A DNA stretch of 64,000 nucleotides from Epiperipatus broadwayi. Its lineage: Eukaryota; Onychophora; Udeonychophora; Euonychophora; Peripatidae. Of this stretch, positions 55,125-64,000 are shown piece by piece (the stretch's first letter is position 1; the number at the start of each line of letters is the position of its first letter). Made by a program: the position numbers and the translations under genes. The DNA is taken from the NCBI GenBank assembly GCA_028023455.1, contig JAQFVV010012446.1, positions 1,862,001 to 1,926,000 on the forward strand. The letters are read 5' to 3'. Under the pieces are notes generated by a model. It was not told the origin of the DNA. It saw only the letters and a list, made by a program, of their open reading frames with translations, and searched no databases.

Positions 55125-55805
55125 AAATAGGCAAAACTCTCCATACAATAGTATCACTCTGTGCAAGCCAGAGAAATCAATAGATGCCAGAAGGCTTGTG
55201 CATAAAATCCCTATCTAGTGTCTACTCATCCAATATCCCCAGACTAGTTTCTAGCTTGTGGCTTTCATCAGTGAGGAGCCTTGGATCTGAGAGCACTGCA
55301 CCTAGATCTTAGGATCTAATGCAATCCTCCAGCAGCCACCTTTTATCTCTATTTAACTACAAAACTATAACAATAAAATTGGAAAACACAATAATATTTT
55401 CAATCCAAGCTTATTAGTTTATATAATCATTAAGTCTGAACTCAGTTCAGTACGCATACATTTTGGTGTCTTTGGTTCTTTAATAACCATAGCCACCTCC
55501 ATCCTATTAGGCAGGATTGATATTAAACCATTAAACATTACAAGATCACCATTTCTTATGGTTGGTCATAACTGTTATTAAAACAGGCAAAACTCTCCAC
55601 ACAGTAGTCCCACTTTGTGAAAGCTAGAGTAATCAATGGATGCCAAAAGGCTTGTGCATAAAATCTCTATCTAGTGTCTACTCATCCATTATTCCCAGAC
55701 TAGTTTCTAGCTTGTGGCTTTTGGTACTCCTGTATGGAGAGTTTTGTCTGTTTTAATAACAATTTGAGCAAGCATAAGAAATGGTAATCATATGATGTTT
55801 AGTGA
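55125..55805 (-). repeat. Family A tandem partial dimer with inverted end (A9), 456-bp period
   Basis: GCAAAACTCTCCA starts at 55131 and 55587. Unit 1 is complete and includes TTTTGGTGTCTTTGGTTC and TAGGCAGGATTGATATTAAA. Unit 2 stops inside its hammerhead and joins a plus-sense end (GTATGGAGAGTTTTGTCTG) at about 55724. Confidence 0.88.
55236..55277 (-). ncRNA. Hammerhead ribozyme-like motif, family A
   Basis: Minus strand: TCCTCA with TGGGGA, CTGATGA (55265-55271), stem II AGC/GCT, GAAAC (55247-55251), TA, GTC (55242-55244). Complete core. Confidence 0.72.
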
Positions 55806-56584
55806 TCAATTACTTTATTGGGAGGGCTATTAACAAAAGCCTATTCACATATGCGAAATTGCATGGCCCAGAGACTTGCTAGCTAGCTATTTCTGGAACC
55901 TTCTAAGTAATTAGCTATTCAACACTAAATTAATCAATGAGATAAAACAATTCCAAAGCGGAGCTATCACTCTTGATCTGATCAAGCCATTAAGTATTCA
56001 TAGCTATCAATAGTTGGATTATAGGTGAAGCCTATTATTCCCAACGAATATTTTGGTAATTCATTTTTAATCATTATCAGTAGATGGCAGGAAGGTGTCA
56101 ACAAGTTTAATCCAGTTGCTATAATCAATAACTTACTTCTCTTTTCCATTTCTTTTCAGAAAATTAAAAAAATTCAATCTCTTGGCCAATTGTCTCACAT
56201 ATATTCCCATTTCTGATCTTGTACAAACTCTTAGAAATGAGTTTAAAGACTTCAAATATTCATCTATCATAATGCAATAATAAAACACCTATTTGATTTT
56301 AACCATATAATTATCTAATATTGCTTGCTCTTCTGTCGAAAGGTCAAGTCTTATATACAAATAATAAACAAAACATTTGTTAAAGGCCTTTCTTTTCAAG
56401 CACAGGATATATTTAATTTTATAGTTATTTCTACCAAAAACATTAACATCCAAGTTAAATTCTGGGATTAATGTCATGTATTGCATTTCCAAATGTATTC
56501 TTCGTTTAAGATGTTTGTAGTTTTAACTACCAATCTTTATTCTGTTATTTTTTTGCAAAGCATTATTATTTTCTTGTTACTATC
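55806..56584. other. No recognised feature
   Basis: Frames of 63 and 67 codons lack known motifs. Otherwise A/T-rich. Confidence 0.4.
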
Positions 56585-57405
56585 ATAGAGGCAAAATTCT
56601 CCATACAGTAGCACCACTCAGTGCAAGCCAGAGTAATCAATGGATGCAGGAAGCTTTGTGCATAAAATTCCCATCGAGTGCCTACTCATCCAATATTCCC
56701 AGACTATTTTCTAGCTTGTGGCTTGCACCATTGAGGAGATTTGGATCTGAGAGCACTGCACTTAGATCTTAGGATCTAATGTAACCTTCCATCAGCCACC
56801 TTTTACTTTTTTAACTAATTATAAAGCTTTGAATCCAAAATGAAAACTCACACAATGTTTTCAATCATAGCTTGTGTAGTTATATAGATCTGAAATCAGT
56901 TCAATATCCATATGTTTTAGTGTCTTTGGCTCTTTAATAACCACAATTACCATAATCCTATTGAGCAGCATTGGTATTAAACCATCAAGTATCACATGAT
57001 CACTATTCTTTATGCTTACATAAGCTGTTTTTCACAGAGGCAAAACTTTCCATACAGTAGTGCCACTCAGTGCAAGCCAGAGTAATCAATGGATGAGCTT
57101 AGCTTAAAAACATTGTATTTTCATTTTGGATTCAAAGCTTCATAATTAGCTAAAAAAGTAAAAGGTGGCTGCTGGAGGGTTGCATTAGATCTTAAGATCT
57201 AGGTACAGTGCTCACAGATTCAAGGCTCCTCACTGATGAAAGCCACAAGCTATAAACTAGTCTGGGGATATTGGATGGGTAGGCACTAGAAGGTATTTTA
57301 TGCTCAAACGTTTTGGCATTCATTCATTATTCTAGCTTGCACTGAGTGGCGCTACTGTATGGAGAGTTTTACCTCTGTGAAAAACAGATTGTGTAAGCAT
57401 AAAGA
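56585..57405. repeat. Family A tandem partial dimer plus inverted plus-sense unit (A10), 449-bp period
   Basis: GCAAAA(T/C)T(C/T)TCCATACAG at 56591 and 57040 (449 bp). The second minus-sense unit is cut after GAGTAATCAATGGATG and joins a plus-sense unit running from AATTAGCTAAAAAAG to CTGTATGGAGAGTTTTACC. The minus-sense hammerhead of unit 1 is decayed (GAAAATAGTC). Confidence 0.85.
57227..57268 (+). ncRNA. Hammerhead ribozyme-like motif, family A, G12 mutated
   Basis: TCCTCA with TGGGGA, CTGATGA (57233-57239), stem II AGC/GCT, TAAAC (57253-57257) in place of GAAAC, TA, GTC. A single core change. Confidence 0.65.
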
Positions 57406-57559
57406 ATAGTTTCATGTGTTTCTTGCTACTATCATAAAACATTTCTTAAAATTCTGAAGCATTATTTATAAAAATAATCACATCATCTAAGAATATAAAT
57501 GACTTAAATAACCTCCATTTATTTTTACTTCCTTAAATTTCCATTTTGTCCATAAATAT

Positions 57560-58410
57560 TTCCTACAAATATGCTGCAAGCTCTGCTATATATTCATTGC
57601 TATAAGCTCTTATCAACATTAATTTTATTAGTATTGAGAATGGAATTGCATATGAGAAATATTCTTCAAACTGTGACAATATTTTGGATCTATGCCTTAA
57701 TGTTCCACAACTTTAATCACCATTATAATGCTTATAGAATCAAATGCCTGTTCATAAACAGGGAATTCCCACAAAACCATCAATTCTTTGTATAACTTCT
57801 AATATTTCTATGTGTTATGACCAATTTTAAATTCAGCTTATTTCATCTGTTTGAATCCCAGACTCTCCATTGAAGAGTTGTAATAGTCTTAGTAAAGATC
57901 TTGTAAGTTTGTAACTTGTCTTCAAATTTCACTTTTTTTACAATACCAGTATGCATTCTGTATTCTTCCATTTATCTGGTATATGTTGAGTACAACTTTA
58001 TTCATTATTTCTTAATTCCTGTATTTGTTTCTTTTAACCTTTTTATAATAATTCCATAATGTTCTGGTATATTTCCCTTTTTCTTATATTTATTTTATAT
58101 GTCTGGAACTTCAAAAGAATATCATAAAATTAGGGACCCTTTATTTTCTTGTTCTTTATTATTATTATTATTATAAGGTTCTTCATAGAATTCATATGTC
58201 CAGTTTGTGACATCATCCATCTTTAAAAACAGCATCATCTTTTTTCTTACTGCTAAAATAATTTTCCTTCAATACCTCAAGATAATTTTGTTCTCTCTTC
58301 TAGATTTCCTTTCCAATTCACAGTTACAAAATTTAATTATATCATTATTAATTCCCTTTTCATATCATTTTTTACATTTTCAAAATATTTTTTATATTCT
58401 TTCTTATTTT
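57560..58410 (-). pseudogene. RTE-type LINE reverse transcriptase fragment
   Basis: Minus-strand frames read YKIFTKTITTLQWRVWDSN, then EFPVYEQAFDSI and GIDPKY, matching the RTE series YK-x-FTK-x-I, the LxF-x-DYEKAFDSI motif A and GI-x-x-KY. Upstream, EFYEEPYNNN resembles the segment just before RT. Stops and frameshifts throughout. The 74- and 75-codon plus-strand frames here are antisense. Confidence 0.6.
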
Positions 58411-58984
58411 TGTGTATTACCATATCCCAATTAAAAATTTACTGATGGATTATCAAATATCTGATAACAATTCTTGATACAGTGTCAATCATCTTCTTAT
58501 TGAGCCCATTCAAATCTCTACTATCTTAGAAATCTATTAATGCTGTCCTTTTCTATGTAATAGCTTTTGCTGGAATAACACGTACCTGACTTCTCACTAA
58601 AGAATAAATCTACTTCCTGTATTGGATATATTAAATGCATTCAAGTCTTAAATCGTGTTTTCTGTTACATGTTATCCAACTATAATAACTACTATGATTT
58701 TTTTAAGTGATTTTTTTTTTAATATGTTAAAATGAAACAATTGATAAAAGATAATTTTATGCGAAGTTTGTCCACATGTAATTTTAAAAAGCACGGCAGC
58801 CGATTTCAAATAGTTTATTCGTAATTTTTAAATTAAGGAAAAAATATTTCATGTATTATGTTAAAAACTCTAATTGGATACCATTCTTGCAAAAAATATC
58901 TATGATTTTTTTAAACTCATTTTATTGAGCTAAAATAATGCTAATGGCCTTATCGATCGGGAATTCGTAAGAAGTTTGAGCACC
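58411..58984. other. No recognised feature
   Basis: A/T-rich, nothing pairing with the rest of the window. Confidence 0.4.
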
Positions 58985-59075
58985 AGAACTGAGAGTGGCA
59001 GAATCGATTGTGGAACTTCCTGATCTTAAATCAGATACTCTACCAACTACCCCAAGGCATGGAGGGTATTTTATT
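58985..59075 (-). other. tRNA-like repeat fragment
   Basis: The minus strand has GGGGTAGTTGGTAGAGTAT (A box), CTGATTTAAGATCAG as an anticodon-arm-like hairpin, and CAATCGATTCTG as a weak B box. It could be a tRNA pseudogene or SINE head; there is only one copy here. Confidence 0.5.
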
Positions 59076-59129
59076 GCACCTAGAATGCTTTCCAGATGTT
59101 GCGTTGCAAGTAATTAAATAAGTTTAGAA

Positions 59130-59955
59130 AATTAATGAAAAAAGTTAGTAATTGAATTAATTAATTTATTGACGGTTCACACATTTATTTTACCGTAAAT
59201 ATACAAACCCAAATTGTAATTGTAAAATATATATGTTTTTAGTGCATTACAATCATTAAATTAACTAAAAGTCTTTTCTATAAAATATTTTTTATATAAA
59301 TTATTACTTTTCTCATTAAATGCAAAACATGTAGAGTATTCTCTACTCTCAAACTAAATATAAGTATGTTGTATAAAATATTTTTTTTATATATTAATCT
59401 TCACATATTTTGCAATGTATACCTTTTGTATTCAAATTTAAAACTGATATCAAAGTAATATTGCCATATTTCCAGTATTTTTTTTTTCCATATGTCATAG
59501 CATCGGCCGGGAAGTGAACCCGCAACAACTGTCAGCAAGCAACTGCGCTAACTTTCCAGTATTTGAAATGAAATGAACACATTAATAATAATTTACAAGG
59601 TTGTTGGGTTTACGAAAATAGCCCTTAAAAACTGCAAATTTAATTATATAAGAGAAATTAAGATTTCATTCTTCATTTTTTCTATTTTAATTAACTATAA
59701 ATGGCTTTTAATGAAGTAGTCATCAAATTCAATGAAAGCATATTTTTTAAAACTATCGCCATCTAGTGAGTGTCACTGAATAATGCTAAAACTGTGTTTT
59801 GAAATTCAGCTAACCAACACTGTTAGATTGAACAAATGGCTAGACAATGATGAAATACTAAATTGTCATTGACCACTAACATGTATACAAAACATATGAA
59901 GCTAATCTGTTTGATAGAAATATATTAATAATCAATTACGAGATTTGACCCAAAT
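59130..59955 (+). repeat. Older direct repeat, copy 2
   Basis: Uninterrupted counterpart of 51560-52925 apart from a SINE insertion at 59481-59552. Non-coding. It contains CGCCATCTAGTGAG near 59758. Confidence 0.65.
59481..59552 (-). mobile_element. 5'-truncated SINE (copy 5), 12-bp target duplication
   Basis: Minus strand: TTGCGGGTTCACTTCCCGG B-box region, CGATGCTATGACATATGG and an A-run. TTTCCAGTATTT is repeated exactly at 59469-59480 and 59553-59564. The A box is lost by 5' truncation. Confidence 0.92.
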
Positions 59956-60229
59956 AAACAAACAGTACTTACATATTAATCCTGCAATGTAGAGAAGATG
60001 GTATGCCTTTTCACATCTGTGATAAATGTGTAATCTTGCAATCATGTCAAATAAACCCTGCGATCTGCTCTGATTTCATCCAATACCATGTTTTTCTTTT
60101 TGTGATAATTTTATATTCTCAGTTATATTTCATTCTGACAAGATCTTTAGTGCTGTCAATTGCATTTTAAAATTATTTTTTGCTTTATTTTAACCCACTA
60201 CTAAAATGAATGCTCTTTTATATGTTCAA

Positions 60230-60475
60230 GAAAACATAAAATTGGAGGCTAACAAAATTGATGAGAGCCTTTTCAAAACCAAGCTTGATGAATTCTTCCT
60301 GAACAATGGCTGTTTGGTGGCTTGTGCAGGGAGATGTACAAGTGTTTTATCATAACAATTATTGATACAACAGTGGCAACTTTTATGGAAGCCATCTAAC
60401 AAAATATGGAAGAGTCATGTGACCCACAAATACAATCATGGGTTAAGTAAGTGTGCATTTTGGGAGATATAAAAA
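60230..60475 (+). pseudogene. Merlin transposase fragment, tandem copy 1
   Basis: KIDESLFKTKLDEFFLNNG marks the first catalytic Asp region (IDE-x-x-F). The following sequence is frameshifted and ends at the AACAAAATATGGAAG words. Confidence 0.6.
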
Positions 60476-60519
60476 TTTTACTTTTAGTCTCCATTTTCGA
60501 AAAAAAATTATATTTTCAA

Positions 60520-60815
60520 AAAAACATAAATTGGAGGACCTAACAAAATCATCAAAATTGATGAGAACCTTTTCAAAACCAAGCTGGATGAATTATTCCT
60601 GAACAGTGGATGTTTGATGGTTTGTGTAGGGATACCGATGAGTGTTTTATTATGACAATTAATGATATAACAGTGGCAATTCTTATGGAAACCATCAAAC
60701 AAAATATGGAAGAGGGATCAATGATTTATTTCATTTGTCGGAAGGCCTATAAAAGTGCTGAATTACGAAGAGCTGGTTACATTTACTTCTGAACCATAAA
60801 TACAATCACAGGTTA
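60520..60815 (+). pseudogene. Merlin transposase fragment, tandem copy 2
   Basis: KIDENLFKTKLDELFLNSG, then in the next frame MFDGLCRDTDECFIMTIND, METIKQNMEEGSMIYFICRKAYKSAELRRAGYIYF. This tracks the IS1016/Merlin DDE core: IDE, QW-x-FGG-x-xR-x-T-x-E-F, I-x-x-GS-x-I-x-SD-x-W-x-AY, GY. The second Asp box (SD) has become FI and the GY region is followed by a stop. It duplicates 60230-60475 with a shift of about 290 bp. Confidence 0.65.
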
Positions 60816-61009
60816 AGTGCATTTTGAAAAAAAAAAAAAAATTTACTTTTAGTTTCCATTTTGGGAAAAAAATTATCCACTTAAAATAAAGTAGAATCAA
60901 CATATTGATTGTTTCATCATGACAATTCCTGTTATAGGTGTATATTTTATGGTTTTTTATAATATTTTAGAGCATTTTGTAATTTAGTGATTATTTTGTC
61001 CAAATTTAA

Positions 61010-61450
61010 AATTTCATTTGGAAATTGCATAATGGCGTATCATATTAGTCCATATTTAAAGTAACATTTGGGAATTGCATATTGGTATATTATATTAGTT
61101 TGTATTTAAAGTAACACTTGGGAATTGCATAATGGATGTCATATTTTACATTTTTTATGTCAAATCAATATTTTTACTATTGTTAAAAATCTAATTTTTA
61201 AGATTGATTTTTGGGTAAAATTCATATTTTTAGTATTGTTAGAAATTAATATTTTGTGTCATTTTATATTTTTTGTGCGAAATTCATATTTTTAATATTA
61301 TTAAAAATGTACTTTTTAAGATTGATTTTTGTGTGAAATTTATATTTTTAGTATTGTAGAAATTAATATTCCGTGCCATATTTTATATCTTTTGTGTGAA
61401 ATTCATATTTTTAGTATTGTTAGAAATTAATATTCATAGTATTGTTAGAT
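61010..61450 (+). repeat. Two abutting A/T-rich tandem repeats
   Basis: 61010-61135: about three units with TAAAGTAACA(T/C)TTGGGAATTGCATA. 61145-61450: about three units of roughly 118 bp with TTCATATTTTTAGTATTGTTAG and AAGATTGATTTTTG. Non-coding. Confidence 0.8.
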
Positions 61451-61924
61451 TTAATCTGATGCAATTTCTGTCACATATTAGAACTGGTATGCTTTTTCAC
61501 ATATGTATTTCAGACTGCCGATAACTTTGTAAATCTTAACAAATTTATCATCTTAAGTTTGTACAAGATCCAAGTGTACACATTATTTGGTCAGATCACA
61601 AGATTAGAAAGTTATCAGTGAAGGATACGTGTATGAAAAGACGTAGCAGGTCTAATACATAAGTACCAAACAAACAAACAAACAATTTCTAAGTTAAATA
61701 AGCATTTAATAATAAATATAGAAAGAAGCTATATTTAATAAATTTTCAAATTTTTGGGGTTTTCATCAATCCTCCCTCATTTTACAACCATACCCCAAGG
61801 CAAAAACCCAGACTATCCTCTCATTAAACTTGTATTTTGTAAGCAATTTTCAATGTATAAGTGAAATAGATATCAAACATTGAATCTCCATACTTGTGTC
61901 AGCAAAAATACACAGTTTAATATA
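61451..61924. other. No recognised feature
   Basis: A/T-rich with a short CAAA run near 61670-61685. Nothing coding. Confidence 0.45.
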
Positions 61925-62222
61925 TAACATTTTGAATAGTATTCTCTTCTTTGGGTGTTGCTGGTCTGATCTGTGACAATACCAGCCTAAGAATCAAATC
62001 CGGACCTTTAGATTCATGAATATTGAATTTAAGATGGTGTTCAGAATAGCTTAATTGGTTAAACCATTACCTTAAATTCAATACCATGAATCTGGAGTTC
62101 CAGGTTTGATTCTCTTGCTACTACTATAGGCTAGTAGCATTTAAAGAAGAAAGGAGAATGCCACTCAAAATGTTGTATTATATAGTACCCTGTGTCCTAT
62201 TACTACTAGTTAAATGTACTTT
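61925..62222. mobile_element. PLE-2 inverted 3' ends, short copy d
   Basis: The left minus-sense half ends in the complement of TTCAATATTCATGAATCTAAAGG. The right plus-sense half has AGCTTAATTGGTTAAACC (A box) and CCAGGTTTGATTCTC (B box) at 62040-62115, then a decayed hammerhead-like hairpin. It directly abuts family D at 62225. Confidence 0.7.
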
Positions 62223-62224
62223 AA

Positions 62225-62800
62225 AAGTTTTAATATTTACTAAGGCTGTAAACCTCAAGAATATGCATGTGAAAATGCGAAAGTAGGGACCTCTACAGGT
62301 CTTAACCACAAGCTTACACTTTGGAAGAAAATAGGGGAACCTTTCTTTACTCCAACCTACTTTGTATTTGAATAGGTGAAGCTGAAGCGGTTAGATCTAA
62401 GAGCGTGAAACTATACAATACTTCACTGATTAAGTCCACAATTCCTATTACACATTAGTACTCATGAAATCTTTCAATTTACGAGTCAATGGAACGATCT
62501 TATAGTTAGAAATTTATTATGATAATTTAAAGTTATAATTATAAATTTATTTAAATGCACATTGATTATGTAAGTAATATTTACTACGGCTGTAAACCTC
62601 AAGAATATGCACATGAAAATACAAAGGTAGAGACCTCTACAGGTCTTAACCACAAGCTTACACTTTGGAAGAAAAGAGGGGAACCCATCTTTATTTCAAC
62701 CTACTTTTTATATGAATAGGTGAAGCTGAAGCGGTTAGATCTAAGAACATGAAACTATACAATACTTCACTGATTAAGTCCACAATTAGCACTAATGAGA
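62225..62800 (+). repeat. Family D tandem dimer, 344-bp period
   Basis: GGCTGTAAACCTCAAGAATA starts at 62244 and 62588. Both units share GACCTCTACAGGTCTTAACC, AGCTTACACTTTGGAAG, GAAGCTGAAGCGGTTAGATC and TACTTCACTGATTAAGTCC. Unit 1 is complete and unit 2 is cut after CACAATTAG. Non-coding. Confidence 0.88.
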
Positions 62801-63344
62801 TTTGAATTTTTCTAAAGATATTTAACAATTAATATTAGATGATGATGACAGTCCAACATCCGATACCTAACATTTGATGTTATTTACCATTTTATTTTTC
62901 ATATGAAATACTTTATTTTTACAATACTGATTTACCAGAAAATTTGCAAAGTTTTTATTTCAATTCCTATGTCAGCTTCAAAGTAAAATGAAGCTGTAGA
63001 CAAAAATGCTCAGGTAATAGAATTTTCTTCTACAATAAAATCAAACAGTTAAAAAAAAGGAATAAAATTTCATCAGATGTTAAATGCATTCATTTATACC
63101 TTGTCCTTGGTTGTGCCTGAAGGTCTACTAAGTAAAGATAAGAAGTGATCGCAGATATCATTGTATTGTGTTTACTCTGGATTATATATATAAATACAAA
63201 TTAATTTTTGGCACAGCAAGTGCACATTAAGGACTGGAAACTGCTAGAACCATTAGCTTTAATAGCTGACAGTAGTTCTCTGCAGAACATGTATGGAGAA
63301 TTTGAATGGTCTTTCAACTTTGTGACAATAGTTATCTGATCCTA

Positions 63345-63560
63345 TCTTCAAAAAGACCGACTATTTATTACCAGATCCCCATCCTTAATGAAATCATTCA
63401 GTGAGCATCATTGCCTATTGGCCTGTTCTTGCCATTAGCCATGTGTTATCTATCTGTAAACACATAGGTTCATGGCGATGTATGCTCAATCCAGTCTAGA
63501 TAAGAAAGAATCTGGATTAATCCATTATTTGAAGGTAAGATGAGATATGACACATTGCTT
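63345..63560 (+). repeat. Dispersed repeat F, copy 2
   Basis: Direct counterpart of 10133-10395 (GACTATTTATTACCAGATCC, GAGCATCATTGCCTATTGGCC). Unknown class, no protein. Confidence 0.55.
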
Positions 63561-64000
63561 ATACTTTTTCCAGACATAACTACATCATAAATAATGAGAA
63601 TTATGCCATTAAAATAATATGCTCAGCCATATTTTATCCATCAGTCAACTGCATAATGATACTATAATAACTTGGTAAAATAAATTTTGTGTAGATTCAA
63701 CTTTTTAAAAATTATCTTCATACTGTAATATTCAGTTACTCAGTAATGCCTATTGAGTTACTGAAAGAGAAATGAGATTCAACATAATTTTAATATAAAT
63801 AAAAGTGGAGGTTTGAAAACTAAGACAACATGAAAAAAATGTTAAAATGAACTATAAGTTAATGAAGAAATTTGCTTAGAACTCAGGGAGATTGTCAATC
63901 AGTAGTAAATGAGAGTTTCCTAGCAACATCAAAAGGCAAAAAGTTATCTCTGTTTACATGGATATAATCTCATTATTTCTATTCTGTATTATAATAACTT
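63561..64000. other. No recognised feature
   Basis: A/T-rich to the end of the window; no frame or repeat partner. Confidence 0.4.

Overview
The window looks like AT-rich metazoan nuclear DNA, most likely from an invertebrate; I cannot name the species. G+C is well under 40% by eye. There are no operons or ribosome-binding sites, and the only long open frame (440 codons) belongs to a retroelement. I found no convincing host gene, exon, rRNA or functional tRNA. Everything recognisable is transposon or repeat DNA in various stages of decay, set in featureless A/T-rich sequence.

Protein-level remains come from several classes. There is one Penelope-like element (PLE) with joined reverse transcriptase (RT) and GIY-YIG endonuclease (3710-5032). 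GIY-YIG remnants of two more PLE families lie at 10.4-12.2 kb and 14.9-16.1 kb. RTE-clade LINE pieces lie at 16.6, 27.9, 42.1 and 57.6-58.4 kb. Another LINE has an RT piece at 31.2-31.7 kb and a C-terminal zinc-knuckle at 34.0-34.6 kb. Merlin (IS1016/ISXO2-like) pieces lie at 50.2-50.9, 52.1-52.8 and 60.2-60.8 kb. One hAT-type element has an exact 8-bp target duplication (8240-8660). A SINE with a class-II-tRNA-like head is present five times, two copies with clean target-site duplications.

The most interesting layer is a set of short repeats carrying hammerhead-ribozyme cores: stem I, CTGANGA, stem II, GAAA, a tiny stem III, then NTH. Family A (units of about 444-456 bp), family B (about 341 bp) and family C each carry such a core, always with a one- or two-base-pair stem III. 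In A and C the bases after GAA form a perfect self-complementary word (ACTAGT, ATTAAT, ACCATGGT), as expected for a hammerhead that works as a dimer. Units occur as head-to-tail tandem partial dimers and as head-to-head palindromes. This is the layout of PLE pseudo-LTRs or of animal retrozymes (non-autonomous hammerhead retroelements that spread as circular RNA), presumably mobilised by the PLE enzymes.

Layout: 0-6 kb repeats plus PLE-1; 6-9.8 kb LINE tail, MITE, family B palindrome with hAT insertion, best family A hammerhead; 10-16.7 kb nested inverted PLEs; 17-24 kb mostly A/T-rich with a large palindrome, the family C palindrome and 361-bp tandems; 24-31 kb SINEs, family A palindromes and a tandem array of CTCF-like motifs; 31-35 kb LINE remnants; 35-43 kb short palindromes and minisatellites; 43-50 kb sparse, with family B and PLE-2 units; 50-60 kb Merlin elements, an older direct repeat, family A tandems and RTE RT; 60-64 kb duplicated Merlin fragment and tandem repeats.
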